Below are positions 10,655-22,600 of a DNA stretch of 64,000 bases, one piece after another; the stretch's first letter is position 1; each line of letters opens with the position of its first letter. The notes under the pieces were generated by a model. It was given only the letters and a program-made list of their open reading frames with translations, did not search any database and was not told the origin of the DNA. This stretch comes from Triatoma infestans (lineage: Eukaryota > Arthropoda > Insecta > Hemiptera > Reduviidae): the NCBI GenBank assembly GCA_011037195.1, contig JAAEAF010002750.1, forward strand, positions 1 through 64,000. The letters are read 5' to 3'. The position numbers and the translations under genes are program-made.

Positions 10655-12306
10655 AGTCTCAACTCGGGAACTCGAAGGTTTATCAACAAAAATATAAATA
10701 AAAAACTAAATTTTGACAGTGTAACATGTTTTCGATGGAAACTAAATTCGAAATCTTACTCGAATGCCAACTTTGAGGAAATGAACTGAAATCCGGTGTT
10801 TCCGAAATAGAAAACAGAAAAAGCATCAGGAGAGGAAGCCTAACAATCCTCTTCCCTCATATCCACCAATATTATGGGAAATCTATGTCTTTTTCAATCA
10901 CTTATAAAGCAAACTGTAAATATTATTTAAGATGTAAAATAACTAACATGGACAATGAATACTTTTAATACAAATAATATGTTTATAGTTTATAATTCTC
11001 AATTTTAAATCAAATTCTAAAGAAATATGGATTATTCCAGAGAAATTTACTTTATAGAAAAAAAAATTTCCATTTTATAGAAAAAAAAGAAGCCATTAAT
11101 CAATTTACTTTTATAAACCTGAATACTACTCGACGATAACGATACTTAAATCACAATTACAAAAGGAATGACAGATTTAACTAATAAAAAATTGATTTTC
11201 CTTTAAAACTTAAAGTTGTACGGAAATAAATAAAAAATTAAATAAATGTAAATTTTTTTCCTACGAACTTAAGTAAACAAATTAAAGCCTAGGTACATTA
11301 GTAAGGGCATTTGTGTATTTAATATAATGATTAATGATATTTATAAGCACAATAACAAGTTAATTCTAATTACAATTTATTTATTAGAAAAAAAAATATG
11401 TCAGGTCATTAATGCCCCACCCCTCTAATGACATTACCAATAACTACAAGTATTTTCTATGCGTTACAAATATCACCACGAACATAAATATTCCTTAAAT
11501 AATATTAAAATAATATTATTTTAATATTTGTTACTTACAAAGTTGTAAGTAACAAATATCTGACAATGAAATAAATTAAAACTAATAATTTTATATGATA
11601 ATAAAATCAAAATAAGTCATAAAATGGGCAAAGTATTTGAAGTACAACGCAAAAATATCAATTCAGAAAAATTATTATTGAAAAGGAAATATGTGAATCA
11701 TATATTATAAATTTAAAAAAAATAACACTAAAGAAACTTCTATAATGAACACTTACTTATGAGGTTTGGTATGGTATATCTATTTTGGAAAGCGAATCTA
11801 AATTAAACTAAGAAATAAGATCCAAATCTTTCTTAGAAAATAGCAAATACACAAATACTTCAATAAACGAGGAGTGAAAAAAAAAACGAAACGTATACAT
11901 TAAATGTTTATTTACATTTGAGGCAGCGTGATTCAGACCAGACAGGTTTTGAAAAAACCCAAACTGCTAAGTATTTCACTGTCAGTCTTTTGTTCTACAC
12001 TAGTTTACTAGAATAGGTAATTTTCATGCACCTATAAGACCTGCATAACACACTTTTTTGAAATGAGAACCAATATAAATATAACTTTCTAAAATATCAA
12101 AGACAAGCCCTAATAAATCAGTGTAATATATACAACAGCCTTACCAAATAAAAATAATGTCTTTCAAAGACAATATAAACCAGCTTCTGTCTAAAATACA
12201 CCTCTGCTTTACAGGTCAATGAAAATTATTTTCTCAAAAGCCATATTTTGACAATAATGTTCAGTTAGATAATTAAAAAATTAGGACAAAGCTACTAAGT
12301 ACATGT
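10655..12306. other. AT-rich intron of Gprk1, nothing recognised
   Basis: Strongly AT-rich sequence between foldback family 3 and the first coding exon of Gprk1. No exon with kinase or RGS-domain features was seen on the minus strand. Confidence 0.4.
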
Positions 12307-12370
12307 TTAGGAAATTAAATTTTCTATTTCTTTTAGTGTGACTCCACAAATGATTAAAAAGACAACATAC

Positions 12371-12483
12371 CTTGGATCAGGAAGGATGATCTTCTTACTG
12401 GCTCTAGCAGCTGGAGTGCATTTACTCTTCTCCATTGCCATTAAATAGCTCACATCTGCAAGTACCGCTTCTAAATCAGCCAT
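12371..12483 (-). CDS. Gprk1: G protein-coupled receptor kinase (GRK2/3 type), first coding exon
   Basis: This exon encodes the first 37 residues plus two bases of a receptor kinase that phosphorylates activated GPCRs at the membrane. Reading starts at the ATG 12483-12481 and gives [20 protein letters not shown] followed by [10 protein letters not shown] and LPDP. This is the hallmark N-terminus of GRK2/GRK3 and insect Gprk1, the helix that contacts the receptor. The exon ends CCAAG at 12371, followed by a clean GTATGT donor. The RGS, kinase and PH domains must lie left of the window, so the first intron is at least 12 kb. An upstream in-frame GTG at 12489 is not used in the family. Residue 22 is Cys where vertebrates have Ala. 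Confidence 0.93.
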
Positions 12484-13091
12484 TTTCACTAGGACTTATT
12501 ACACTTTACACACAATAATAATACTAGGCCTATGGCCTATACACAATCACAACTCAGTAAACTTCATGATCTTAATTCCTCCGCAACTTTTATGTTTCGT
12601 TACACCCGCGTTATCCATTTCATAATGGCACAATTCACATATTTGCTCAAAAAATAAGACAAATTAATATTATAACTTTATAACGTTCCTTACTAATAAA
12701 CATGACTGTCAACTTGCTAATCACAGACAGAGAAGCTAGAATCCTGGGTCCTCCAGGATCAAAGATCTAAGCCTTCTAGGGCACAACTGAAGCAGGAGAT
12801 AATCCTTTGTACAAAAAATATGTTGTGTCATAAATCTAAAATTTAAAAATATTATATAATTATAAATTAAAATATTTATTAACTATTACTAAATACACAT
12901 TTTCAGAAATTAAGGTTTACTACTTGATATATATATTGCGATGATCGTGGCGTGGCGATCAGCTGTTTTGACAAATGGTTAAAACAAGGAAGGCATTTCA
13001 ATGTTAACTGCATTGTGTCAGATAAAGAAATTGTTGTAGTCATTCAATAGAATGTTCTGGTCTTCTTGTTTTTAATAAGGTTAAGGAAAAT
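12484..13091. promoter_or_regulatory. Shared divergent promoter region, Gprk1 and SelS
   Basis: The two start codons face away from each other across 608 bp, so both promoters and 5' leaders must fit here unless upstream non-coding exons exist. It includes a CTGGGTCCTCCAGGATC palindrome near 12745. No convincing TATA box was recognised. Confidence 0.5.
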
Positions 13092-15752
13092 ATGTCGACT
13101 GATTTTGATGATAATCTAGAAGAATCTGCAAGCATCCTTGTTCAAAGTAATATTTTAAAATTTAAATAATAAATTATAAATCTGATCAACTTTGTTATTT
13201 ATTTATTTTATCGTTTTAGGTAGCTCATTTTTGGTAAATTATGGATGGTACTTTGTTGGCCTCGGAATATTTTATTTAGTATTTAAAGCAAAGATTAACC
13301 AATTTTTGGATGAATGGTATGAAAAGCGAGAAGAAAGCAAGTATGCAGCAAAATATCACAAAAGTATGAATAAATTATAAATTGTATTTTATAATAATTT
13401 ATTATAATTTTATAATAACCTTTAACATATCTGGAAGTTATGTTCTATAAAACACATTAAAAAACAATTGTATCAGATCCAGACCTAGCAAGAGCTAGAT
13501 CAGAAGGTTTAGAAGCTGCCCGACAGAGGATGCAAGAAGAGGTAAACAGAAAAGCAATAGAGGCTGAAATAAGAAGAAAAGAGGTAAATTTTTGTTAGTT
13601 CATCTCTTAATTAAAAACAGAACATTTCTTTATAGCTTATGTTCTACTAATTACTTTAACTTGTTCAAAAAGTTTTGATATTTGTTTAATACACAAATTT
13701 GTCACGTTAATTATTAATTCATACAGCTAATTAATGTGATACATTGTGATAACATCCTTTTATTTACAATTTCATTGCTGCAGATGCGATGAGAAATAAA
13801 AGCTATTACTTACTATAGATCTCAGAAGGAAGGATGTCTGAAAGAGAGCTTTTCCTTAGATATGTTTTATGTTCACTTCCTCTTTCTGAGTTCATCCATC
13901 CATCTCCATTGGAGCTCTCTTCTCCTTTTTTTTATTGAATAACGAATCCTGTTTGTCCTTTAGTTCTATCTAAGGGTAATAGAATGATGACCCGCTTCTC
14001 TTTGGTAGATCTCAAGTATTTGGAAACTCATTCTCATACCTAACTATAACTTGTATGAGTTTCATAGGCCTCGACATGGCTGACATTCTTTCCCAACTAT
14101 AAACTATTAATTTACCTTTAGTTTCTACATAGCCATGGTTAGAATGTGCGAACTAGAGCCCAGTGTTATCAGGTTAGTATAATGAAAACAGAAGATACCA
14201 AAATTAAATTCGATTAAATAACCATGTGTTGTGGTAGGTGATACTAATCAAAGAAGATTGGGAGGGGTGTACTCCTTGTTGGGCCCTGTGTAATTCATAA
14301 TTACCAGCAATCAATTTAGGAAAAAAAGCAATAATATTAGCAAACATGGCAGACACCCTTCCTTCCTCAGGCATCTAAGCTTTTTTTTATGTACATTATA
14401 ATTAAGTATTCCATGAAGAATTATGATTAACAATCACAGATAGTTAACAGTTATTTACTTATACCTGAGTACTTGCAATTATTTATCAGATTCTCATCTT
14501 AATTGCTGAGCAAGCTCACAATAGTTCAGTTTCAATTATATCATATAAGCCACACTAAGCTCTTATTAGACTAGTTCTCTTATACATTATATAAGGAATA
14601 ATGAGTGGGAAAAACTAAAAATCTGTATTTAGGGATTTTATTGCTGACTTTGACTAAGAGATATCGTTGGAAGGGATTTTTAGTTATATTTGTCCAGAAT
14701 AAATCAATTATACCAAAATTAATACTCTTTATTGTTTAATTAATATATAAAATATTTAATTACTAATTTTATACAGCTTGAAGAGAAGAGACGTTTGGAA
14801 AAGTTGAATAAGTTTATTGATACTGGAGGAAATCGATTGGGAGAAGCTTCAACAAGCAAAAACTTTAAATCAGGTAATATACCAGTATTATGCTTGATTT
14901 ATATTTAATACTGCAAGATAAGTTAACATAAATTTCATTTGATTAAATAGATAAAGATGGCAAAAAAGTCTCTTGAAGGATTGCTTAAGATGCAAAAACG
15001 TATACCAAAAGACAACTGAAGATAACCTGTTGAAATTATTTGTTTATATCATCAATATATATTATTCTAAATAGCGTTTTGCATTTTCATTTATTCATCA
15101 TAAGTAAAAAAGAATGAATATTTAGTTCCAAAGATGATGTTTTGCTTGATACAAGAAAGATACTCAAGATTGATATTAAAGAAGACACTTTTCTTCAAAA
15201 GCAACTTCATATACTGCAATTTTGTTTATTCTGGTGAAAATCTTACACAACTTGACTACACGATTTCCAGTAATTTAATTTGTGGCAAGACACAAAGCTT
15301 TCGATCAGTCAGATTCTTATTTGGGTATCTGTTGCATTTGTCCGCTTATCCTAATAACTTCTCAGCACAACTATTGGGCAAATATAATTCAATATGCCCA
15401 TACTAGAAGATAGAATTTCTAATGATCCCAGCGATAGAGTTAGTTTATATGTTGAATATGTGGATATCTATAATAGTGGATCTAGGATTTTATCCGTCAT
15501 AGCATGCTTATTTTTGCTATTACTGATCAGTTCCGTATATAAGAAATCTCATCCATGACTTCATCTTTATGTTTCTGATGCGCACACATTTGATGGACAA
15601 AATCCCAGATGTTAGTTTATATGTATTTAATGTTATATTTTAAAGGAAAAAATATTGCTTTTACAGAATACAACCCACTGATGAATGATGCTGGTGGCAG
15701 GTATAAACCACCAAAGAGAAGTTGTTGTAAGAAAGGAGGTGGTTGTGGATAA
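13092..15752 (+). CDS. SELENOS: Selenoprotein S (VIMP) homologue, Cys form
   Basis: Five exons, 13092-13146, 13220-13363, 13477-13583, 14777-14873 and 15667-15752, join in phase to a 162-residue protein. SelS/VIMP is a single-pass ER membrane protein that recruits p97/VCP and derlins in ER-associated degradation. Visible are a short N-terminus, a membrane segment (about residues 22-40, beginning FLVNYGWYF as in VIMP), a basic coiled coil, and an intact VCP-binding VIM motif, R74-x5-AA-x2-R84 (RSEGLEAARQR). The C-terminus is KRSCCKKGGGCG. The penultimate residue, Sec in vertebrate SelS, is Cys161 encoded by TGT, so no UGA recoding is needed. C154/C155 may be the redox partner. All introns are GT-AG. 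The start is the first ATG that gives the family N-terminus. Confidence 0.94.
15465..15560. mobile_element. Relic of foldback family 2 in SelS intron 4
   Basis: The string GGATTTTATCCGTCATAGCA followed by TGCTTATTTTTGCTATTACTGA and a CAGTTCCG matches the outer part of the family 2 arm at 41633-41690 (TATTTTATCCGTTGTAGCAC). The hammerhead-like core is not preserved. Confidence 0.4.
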
Positions 15753-15775
15753 AAAAATAAAATAAAAATTTAATT
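15753..15775 (+). terminator. Polyadenylation signals of SelS
   Basis: AAAATAAAATAAAAAT follows directly after the stop codon and holds overlapping AATAAA/AAAATAAA hexamers suited to 3' end formation of the SelS mRNA. Confidence 0.5.
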
Positions 15776-17022
15776 TCAACATTTACCTTTTTATTATTAC
15801 ATTAATTGCATTAATTTATATATTTAATATACCATAGCGTGACAATAAAAATTAATATCACAAAGGTTTTATTTCATTATTGCAATTATATAATATTATT
15901 ATAAATAATTTAATATATTGTCATTATTTATTTGGCTATTCCTTTGTAAAATATTCATTATGTCTTAAGTAATAAATTTTTTTGAACTAAGCGACTTTTT
16001 ATATCTAACCATTTAAAAAACATGCAATCTGTAAAGTTTTTTAATTTTTATTTCTGTGATGAAAATATCTATTATCAAAACATATTGTCTATATTATTAT
16101 TTTTCATTGTCTTTATAGAAATTATTGAACACGAGAAATATCGTAGAATAGAGGGAAGAAACGATTTGTACCTAACGCAAATTACATACTTTTTTTTTAA
16201 TACTGACTGTTTATAAAGTAAAAAATTATCTATATGTACTTTTCAATGATATTAATGCCTTTTTACAAATTACCTAACAAATCTTCGGAATGAAGTTCAT
16301 GTTTGCCTAAAATAAAATTTTCTATCAATTATTTCACTCTCAAAGCAATTGCTCCGGTCTACACGTTTTCAAGGGCTGCGCATCAAATGCTTGCAATCTG
16401 TCTTGGCTTTGGTGATATCATTCGGGAAATTACAAGGCCTATAACCATGCATTAAGAAGTCATTTTTATAAAGAGACATTTCAGCTGAGGTTTGGGCAAT
16501 TTCATTGCTGAAATATCTATCACAGTACAAAGTTTTAGCACTGGCGGCAAGCTGCATTAAGCACAATTGCAACTCTAAAAAAAAAAGGGAAAAGTTTTCA
16601 AAGTATCGACTTATGCGCTGGATTTTCTCAGCACCTAAATTAACTTAACATTTACGGTATTCACGACTAATAAGGATATGCCAGTTCCACGTAACATGCA
16701 TTTTCTCATGCCGTGATTTTTTGGCCTAGGGTATCGACTAGCTATCCAGGATATAATTTTGGAGTGCTTTGTGCTGTAAAATAATTTTGTTTAAAAAAAA
16801 TGTAATGTTAGAGATCCTTCATTCTATTTTGACATTCCAAACCATGCAAGCAATTTCCTATAAGACGGAGATTTCTAACTGTATATCCCAGCTAAATTCA
16901 ATCAAAGAGTTTCAAATTCAATATGCAAAGTAACAGATATTGAGCTGGACAAATACAGGAACCTTTACTTTATCAGCATATGATATATATGTGATATAAT
17001 GATTCTTGCGGCTATATTACAT

Positions 17023-17060
<38 letters not shown>

Positions 17061-18020
17061 TGAAAACTATATAGTTATATAGTTACAATTATATATATAT
17101 GTATCCGCAAGAATCATACAATGACATTGATTGCTAGATTCAACTCTTTAAATCACTACTTATTTTTGTAGGACATTTGCTTGCTGAATTATGTGTTACT
17201 GATAACGATAAGCAAAAGCATACTAACTGATGCATCACATATATTTCAAAACAAAAATGCTTTACTATGAGGTAAATTAAATTGATTGGAATTGTCTTGT
17301 TTTTTATATTAAACAAAACTGGATTGTGTCGCAATTTCCATTCTATGGTAAATTAATCATGTTTTCTTACTGTATTTATATATTAAGTTTTCTGGAAATG
17401 CTTTAGGTTCCGCGTTGGCATTTCCCACTTTCCACGCTGTTTATGATAACACTAACAAAAAATAAAAGTGATGCTATTGGAGAATATTGTGAAAATTTAT
17501 CTTATACACAATAAAACTTAGTAATATATAGGAAGTATTCAATTTTAGTTTCAAACCAAATGATTTCAGTCTTATGAGATCAGCTTTTGACCAGATATAT
17601 AGCCTCTACCACATTTATAAAAAATGCCTAGTTAAATTTTAAATCATCTATTTTAAATATGGTGCACTTTTTGTAATGCAATAAAGCTCTATAAAACAAA
17701 AGTTACAATTAGTCAAGTTACAGATAATATGATAAGGATTAATATTACAAATATAATAATATGCCACAAATATCTAGTTTAATTTTTTTCAAATCATGTA
17801 TAAAATATGAACACTTTAGATGATGTAATGAGGAGGTATCTACTACAATTGGAACTTCTTAATCTAGGCCTCAAGTGTATGATAAAAGATTTAGGATATT
17901 CACTACCTACTAATTGTCTTTAATACTATTCAGAAAGTTGATTACTTCTGCACGGGTATAAGCTTTCAGACAAGATGGATCAAAGTGAAACAGCAAATTC
18001 TAGACGTCAAAAAATACTGT
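15776..18020. other. Intergenic region between SelS and GIT, left part
   Basis: Mostly AT-rich. A 67-codon minus-strand frame at 16369-16572 has fairly normal amino-acid composition (ends RPCNFPNDITKAKTDC) but I do not recognise it. It may be a transposase or exon relic. The inverted repeat with microsatellite at 16999-17117 is listed separately. Confidence 0.35.
16999..17117. repeat. Inverted repeat around CA/TA microsatellite
   Basis: ATGATTCTTGCGG (16999-17011) and its exact reverse complement CCGCAAGAATCAT (17105-17117) flank a (CA)n(TA)n tract and a second TA-rich palindrome. The whole could form a long hairpin or be a very small MITE. Confidence 0.7.
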
Positions 18021-18160
18021 GTGTAGAGTGTGTAAATTAAATTTGCTCTGTGCAAGTCTGTGTTATCAGACTGTGACAGATGCATCCTGAAAATAGCCGA
18101 AACCGGTCGATGACCACAAAATGAAGCAGGCTATCATGGAAAATGTCTCTGATACTAATG
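18020..18160 (+). mobile_element. Foldback family 1, single arm, decayed hammerhead
   Basis: The segment carries TTTGCTCTGTGCAAGTCTGT, then GATGCATCCTGA, GAAACCGGTCGATGACC and CTATCATGGAAAATGTCTCT. Most of stem II is deleted and the core reads CTGAAAA, so this copy should be inactive. Confidence 0.65.
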
Positions 18161-19601
18161 GACTTGCGAGTTTCTTTTTTAAGAGTGATTTCTACATTAT
18201 TGAGTAGAATTATACAGAATTTTTACTTTTTCACTTTTCCAATCAGAAAAACATTTCATTATTCACATCTTTATTTACTTTTTCCATTGTTTAAAAGTTA
18301 ATTATATTATGTTTAAATGAATCCAGCCTTCATCATAAACAAATTCTTTATTAACTATAATATTAAATGTCTTCTTTCTACTCTTATCTGACGATCGGCT
18401 TGTTACAAATTAAAGACGCAGGGACATTACCTAAAGAACAGTGCTGGTATGAAATAAGTCCCCTAGTTATATGAGATGTTTTTCAGCCTTTGATCAAGTA
18501 CTGATATAACTGCCAGAAGTGTCTGTCGCTAACTGTGAGACAGACATCCTAAGCAGATTAGGTCCAGGCTAAAGGGGGCGTGATTCACGCAGTCCTCTGG
18601 AGCAATAGATATGATATGTCTCTTCAGATCACTAGACATGAAGTGTCTCATTCCGTGGATTTAATTTTAAGCAACTTTAATTCCGATTGCGAGAGATGAA
18701 TACTTAAAAGTGTCTGGGTAACATAGAGAGTAGAGATTAACCTGTTGATGAAATGCAAATATCGTGCAAAACAGACGCACACGAGACCTCAGGTGCGAGA
18801 ACAGATGTCATTTTCGATAATGGGGGAAAAAAGGCAAAAGAAGGAGTGAGATTTCCCCAAATAACTAGGAAGGGCAATCTCAGAAGGAATTGATGCTCGC
18901 GGACTAAAGATAGAGAAATATACAACCATTTCAAATGGTCTTTAGAAATCCCAAAAATCATAATTAAGAAAACATAAACTTCTTTTAATTGTAAAGAATC
19001 AACTGTCTCTGAACCATCTTACCTGAAACAACTCTGAATTTATTCATACACTTTGAAGTATAATTACTACTTTTAAAATACATATGACCGTCAAAACACG
19101 ATATAAGAATAAAATATTATAAATAAGAATTAAAATATAATATACTCGTAAACTGATGCTCCTCAAGATTTTATTTCAAATCTCAGGGAATTCTAATACA
19201 ATATAGGTGCATATTTCGCAATACCAACCACAAGATGAGATAGATGATTTCTTCACTTCAAAGAAAATTTTGCTTGTATTGATTTAGTAAACCTTTTGTC
19301 TTCGAATATTCTTATGCATTTTATTAAATATCTTGCCTTATTTGAATCTCAATTCCAAAAATCTTTTGAATGTTTATTGTTTGTTGAATTTTGTTGTTTA
19401 CTTTTTATTTTAAAATTCTTTTCCCATATTTACATGCAAACAGTGAAAACCAATCTATTCTTTTTAGGCTTAATTTGTGTAATAATAACGTGAAGGCGGA
19501 GTACGGCGGATGGCACTGAGTGGTAACGTAGAATTGCATACTCCAGCGATATCACTTTGAGGTGGAGGAATAGGTGGCAAAGGCCGCCTAAAACGCCTAT
19601 G
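18161..19601. other. Intergenic region before the GIT 3' end
   Basis: No gene recognised. AT-rich; the ORFs present have non-protein-like composition. The 3' UTR and poly(A) site of GIT should lie here, downstream (leftward) of 19602. Confidence 0.35.
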
Positions 19602-22600
19602 TCACTTAAATCTGGTTACTAGCTGGCGATTAGCATCTGCAATGTTGAATGCTAAACTACGAACAGCTTCCGCACATTTTTCTAATTCAGCACATTCTAC
19701 TTGAAGACGTGCTGTGCTTGTGTTCAACTGATACAAGGCATTCTTAACTATTTCATCTTGAGGTTTCTGTAAACAGAATTCATACTCCTATCTCACAAAA
19801 TAATTTTTATCAACATATTTTGTACATTTAATTTAGTAACAGTAAGAAATAAATCGTTAAGCATAGAACTGATTATTTCGTAAATACCTGAGGAAATATA
19901 GCTGTAAGTTCTGCCACTGCGACCCTTGTTCTCTCGGCACAAGGTACATAAACAAAATTGGATTCAGGTGGTTTGACAGCGCTCCAAAGTTCCTGTATTC
20001 TTTTCGTCACCAAATTCGTCCGCCTCACTACTTCTTCAGATAGTGGCATAACGCTCTTGGAAACATAATTTCTCATTAGTTGAAGAATAGAATCATCATC
20101 ATACTGAAATTTAGGGTTTAATGATGTGAAATCTATTTGTTTTGAAGATGAATCTATGATTTTTTTTAATGCAACTAATATATTAGCATGGAAAATTTAA
20201 TGACTTGGAATTTCTTTGGAAGCCCCAGAAATCCTACTTAAGTACATACAAACTTTATTCATTGGAAAGAATCAACTATCTCTGAACCATCTTATCTGGA
20301 TCAACCTATATTTGTAACAACTAAACGTTAGTTGCCCATAAAATTTTATAGGGATATACGTTACATTAAAAAGGCAGAGCGCTGAGGGATGTTTTAAGTT
20401 TCAGCTCCAATCAGAATCCTCCTAAAATAAATTTTCCCAGAGAAATTTTTAAATAAACGTGGCATTATAAGTTCAAAGAAAAAACGGCGCTGTTTCGAGA
20501 AAGTCGCGAAAAGCTGATAAAGGAAACGAGCAAAAAACTTCTCTTTCGGTTGAACTTTTTTTTTATGTAAAGAAATTTATTTGTTACATAATTAGTAACC
20601 ATTCATACATAACTTTAAGGAGTACACATAATATTAATATATTAAAACATTTATAAATAAATAAAAGGGCGCTAATGACCACTGAAGTCGATGCGCCAAG
20701 AAAAATAAATAAATAAATAAATAAAAACGAATTCTAGGAAATAAACGAATACGAAAAAAGAAAAGGAATTCTCTGTATTATTAAATTTTATCAGTTCAAG
20801 ATTGCTACTGAACTGAGGCAAAAAATTACCTGAACTCTTAGGGAGTCTCTTGCCTCATACATAGAAACAGGTCTTCCAGAACTTCCTGACTGAAGACTGT
20901 GAGTTGGAGACTGCATACCGCTAACTCCTACACTGCTCAACACTCTCATTTCACTGACAGGATCAGCTGGTGAAGAAGAATCAACAACAGAAGATTTCAA
21001 AGATCTCTTCAACCTTTCATTCTCAGAATTTGCTTCATCCACCTACAAAATTGAAAGAAAAACTTTTTTCATTAATAAAATCTGCTTGTTTTATGCAACA
21101 ATCCAAGAAAAACATTTGAATTTCCGGGTTACTGTAGTGAATAAGTCCAGCCTAACCTAAAAGATCAATCCAAATAAGTTTAACTTCTTTAAAATTACAT
21201 ATCAAAGATTATTATGAACGTTTTGCAAGAAAGCAGTTTCATGTAGTGATGAAAAAAGTAAATTAATTAAAATTAGTATTAAAACTATTTGCAAATTAGA
21301 AAAGTAAATTATGTCATTAGCAGAATGAGATCTTCAACGATGAGCAAATAAGAGCTTGAAATTATAGAAATTTGATATCCGAAAGAAATTATAGAAATTT
21401 TAGAGAAAACTTTAAGAAGGAATATACAAGCATATTACCCTTTTATTAAGCCTCTGAATCTGTACCGAAAGTTGAGCTTCTCTAGCTTGAGCAGCTGCCA
21501 GTTTCTCTCTTAATTCTCTTTCAGCTGCAGTTTCAGTTTTGGCTGAAGAACTCTTTGCTGGTTCCGATAACAAAAGTGGTAAACCGCGTGAATTCTGGGC
21601 AACCTAAATACAAACAAAATTAAGAAGAAACATAATGAATAGGACTGCAAGAAATTATCCTTTCTTCCTAACTATAGTTTAAATCTAATGAACCCGTTTA
21701 GAACACATATAATTATTTTAGTAAAGAAATTAGTTTGGTCTTTAATATGGCAGCTTGTTAAAACAAAATTTATGTCTTCACATAAATCGTCAATTGCAAA
21801 TTTTGACATATATTTAAAGCTAAAGTCTAATTCAACACCATAACATTTGATGATTCATTCTTCTGCCTTCCTTGATTAATAGAATTATGCATTATCTGAG
21901 AAGGAACGATTTAATTAGTGACAAATGGTATGGATTTAGTCCTCAAAAAAGCACCGTTGATGCGTCGATAGAAGTAAAAAATTATGTAGAAATGGGATTA
22001 AAGATCAGAGAGAAAGTACTGCTTATATCGCTAGATATAAAGGGATCATTTGATGCTGCTTAGTGGCCGGCCATCCTGGATCAACTTCGCAGATTTAATT
22101 GTCCTTGCAACTTTATAACTAGTTGCTAACTACTTCTCAATAGATATGCTAGAATTAAAACTAATTCCCTAATAGTTGTGGTGGTTGGTTCCGCAGAGCT
22201 GGAAAGCATCAGAGACATTTTCGTGGTAGCCTGCTTCATTTTGTGGTCATCGACCGGTTTCGGGGTTCGCCCATCTTCAGGATGCGTTTCTCAGACAGTG
22301 TGACAACACGTGCAAGTCTGTGTTATCACATCTCACTGTCTGAGAAACGCATCCTGAAGATGAACGAACGCCTGAAACCGGTCGATGACCACAAAATGAA
22401 GCAGGCTACCACGGAAAATGTCTCTGATAATTCCCTATTAGTGACGAGAATAGTAACTCAAGGCAGGGTTCTTGCTGTGGTCCAGGTTTTTGGATTATAA
22501 ATATGCTTTTTACTGTTGAAAGATAAATTGTGGAAACCAACAAGTGTGAGTGTAACAGAAACATTACGCTTAAGTGAACTCTCTACACGAACTTGGTGAC

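Larger units (their letters stand above)
22176..22427. mobile_element. Foldback element, family 1 (full) inserted in R1 LINE
   Basis: The element starts TTGTGGTGGTTGGTTCCGCA and ends AAAATGTCTCTGA. The flanks TAATTCCCTAATAG (22162-22175) and TAATTCCCTATTAG (22428-22441) are a 14-bp target duplication of R1 sequence with one difference, so both ends are certain. The arms are inverted, each with a hammerhead-like motif. The asymmetric GTGGTGGTTG extension is on the left here and on the right in the 4771 copy. Confidence 0.85.

Noticed and set aside
12484..12489. Upstream GTG start giving an MK extension of Gprk1
   Set aside because: GRK2-type proteins begin exactly at [10 protein letters not shown], which has its own ATG at 12483.
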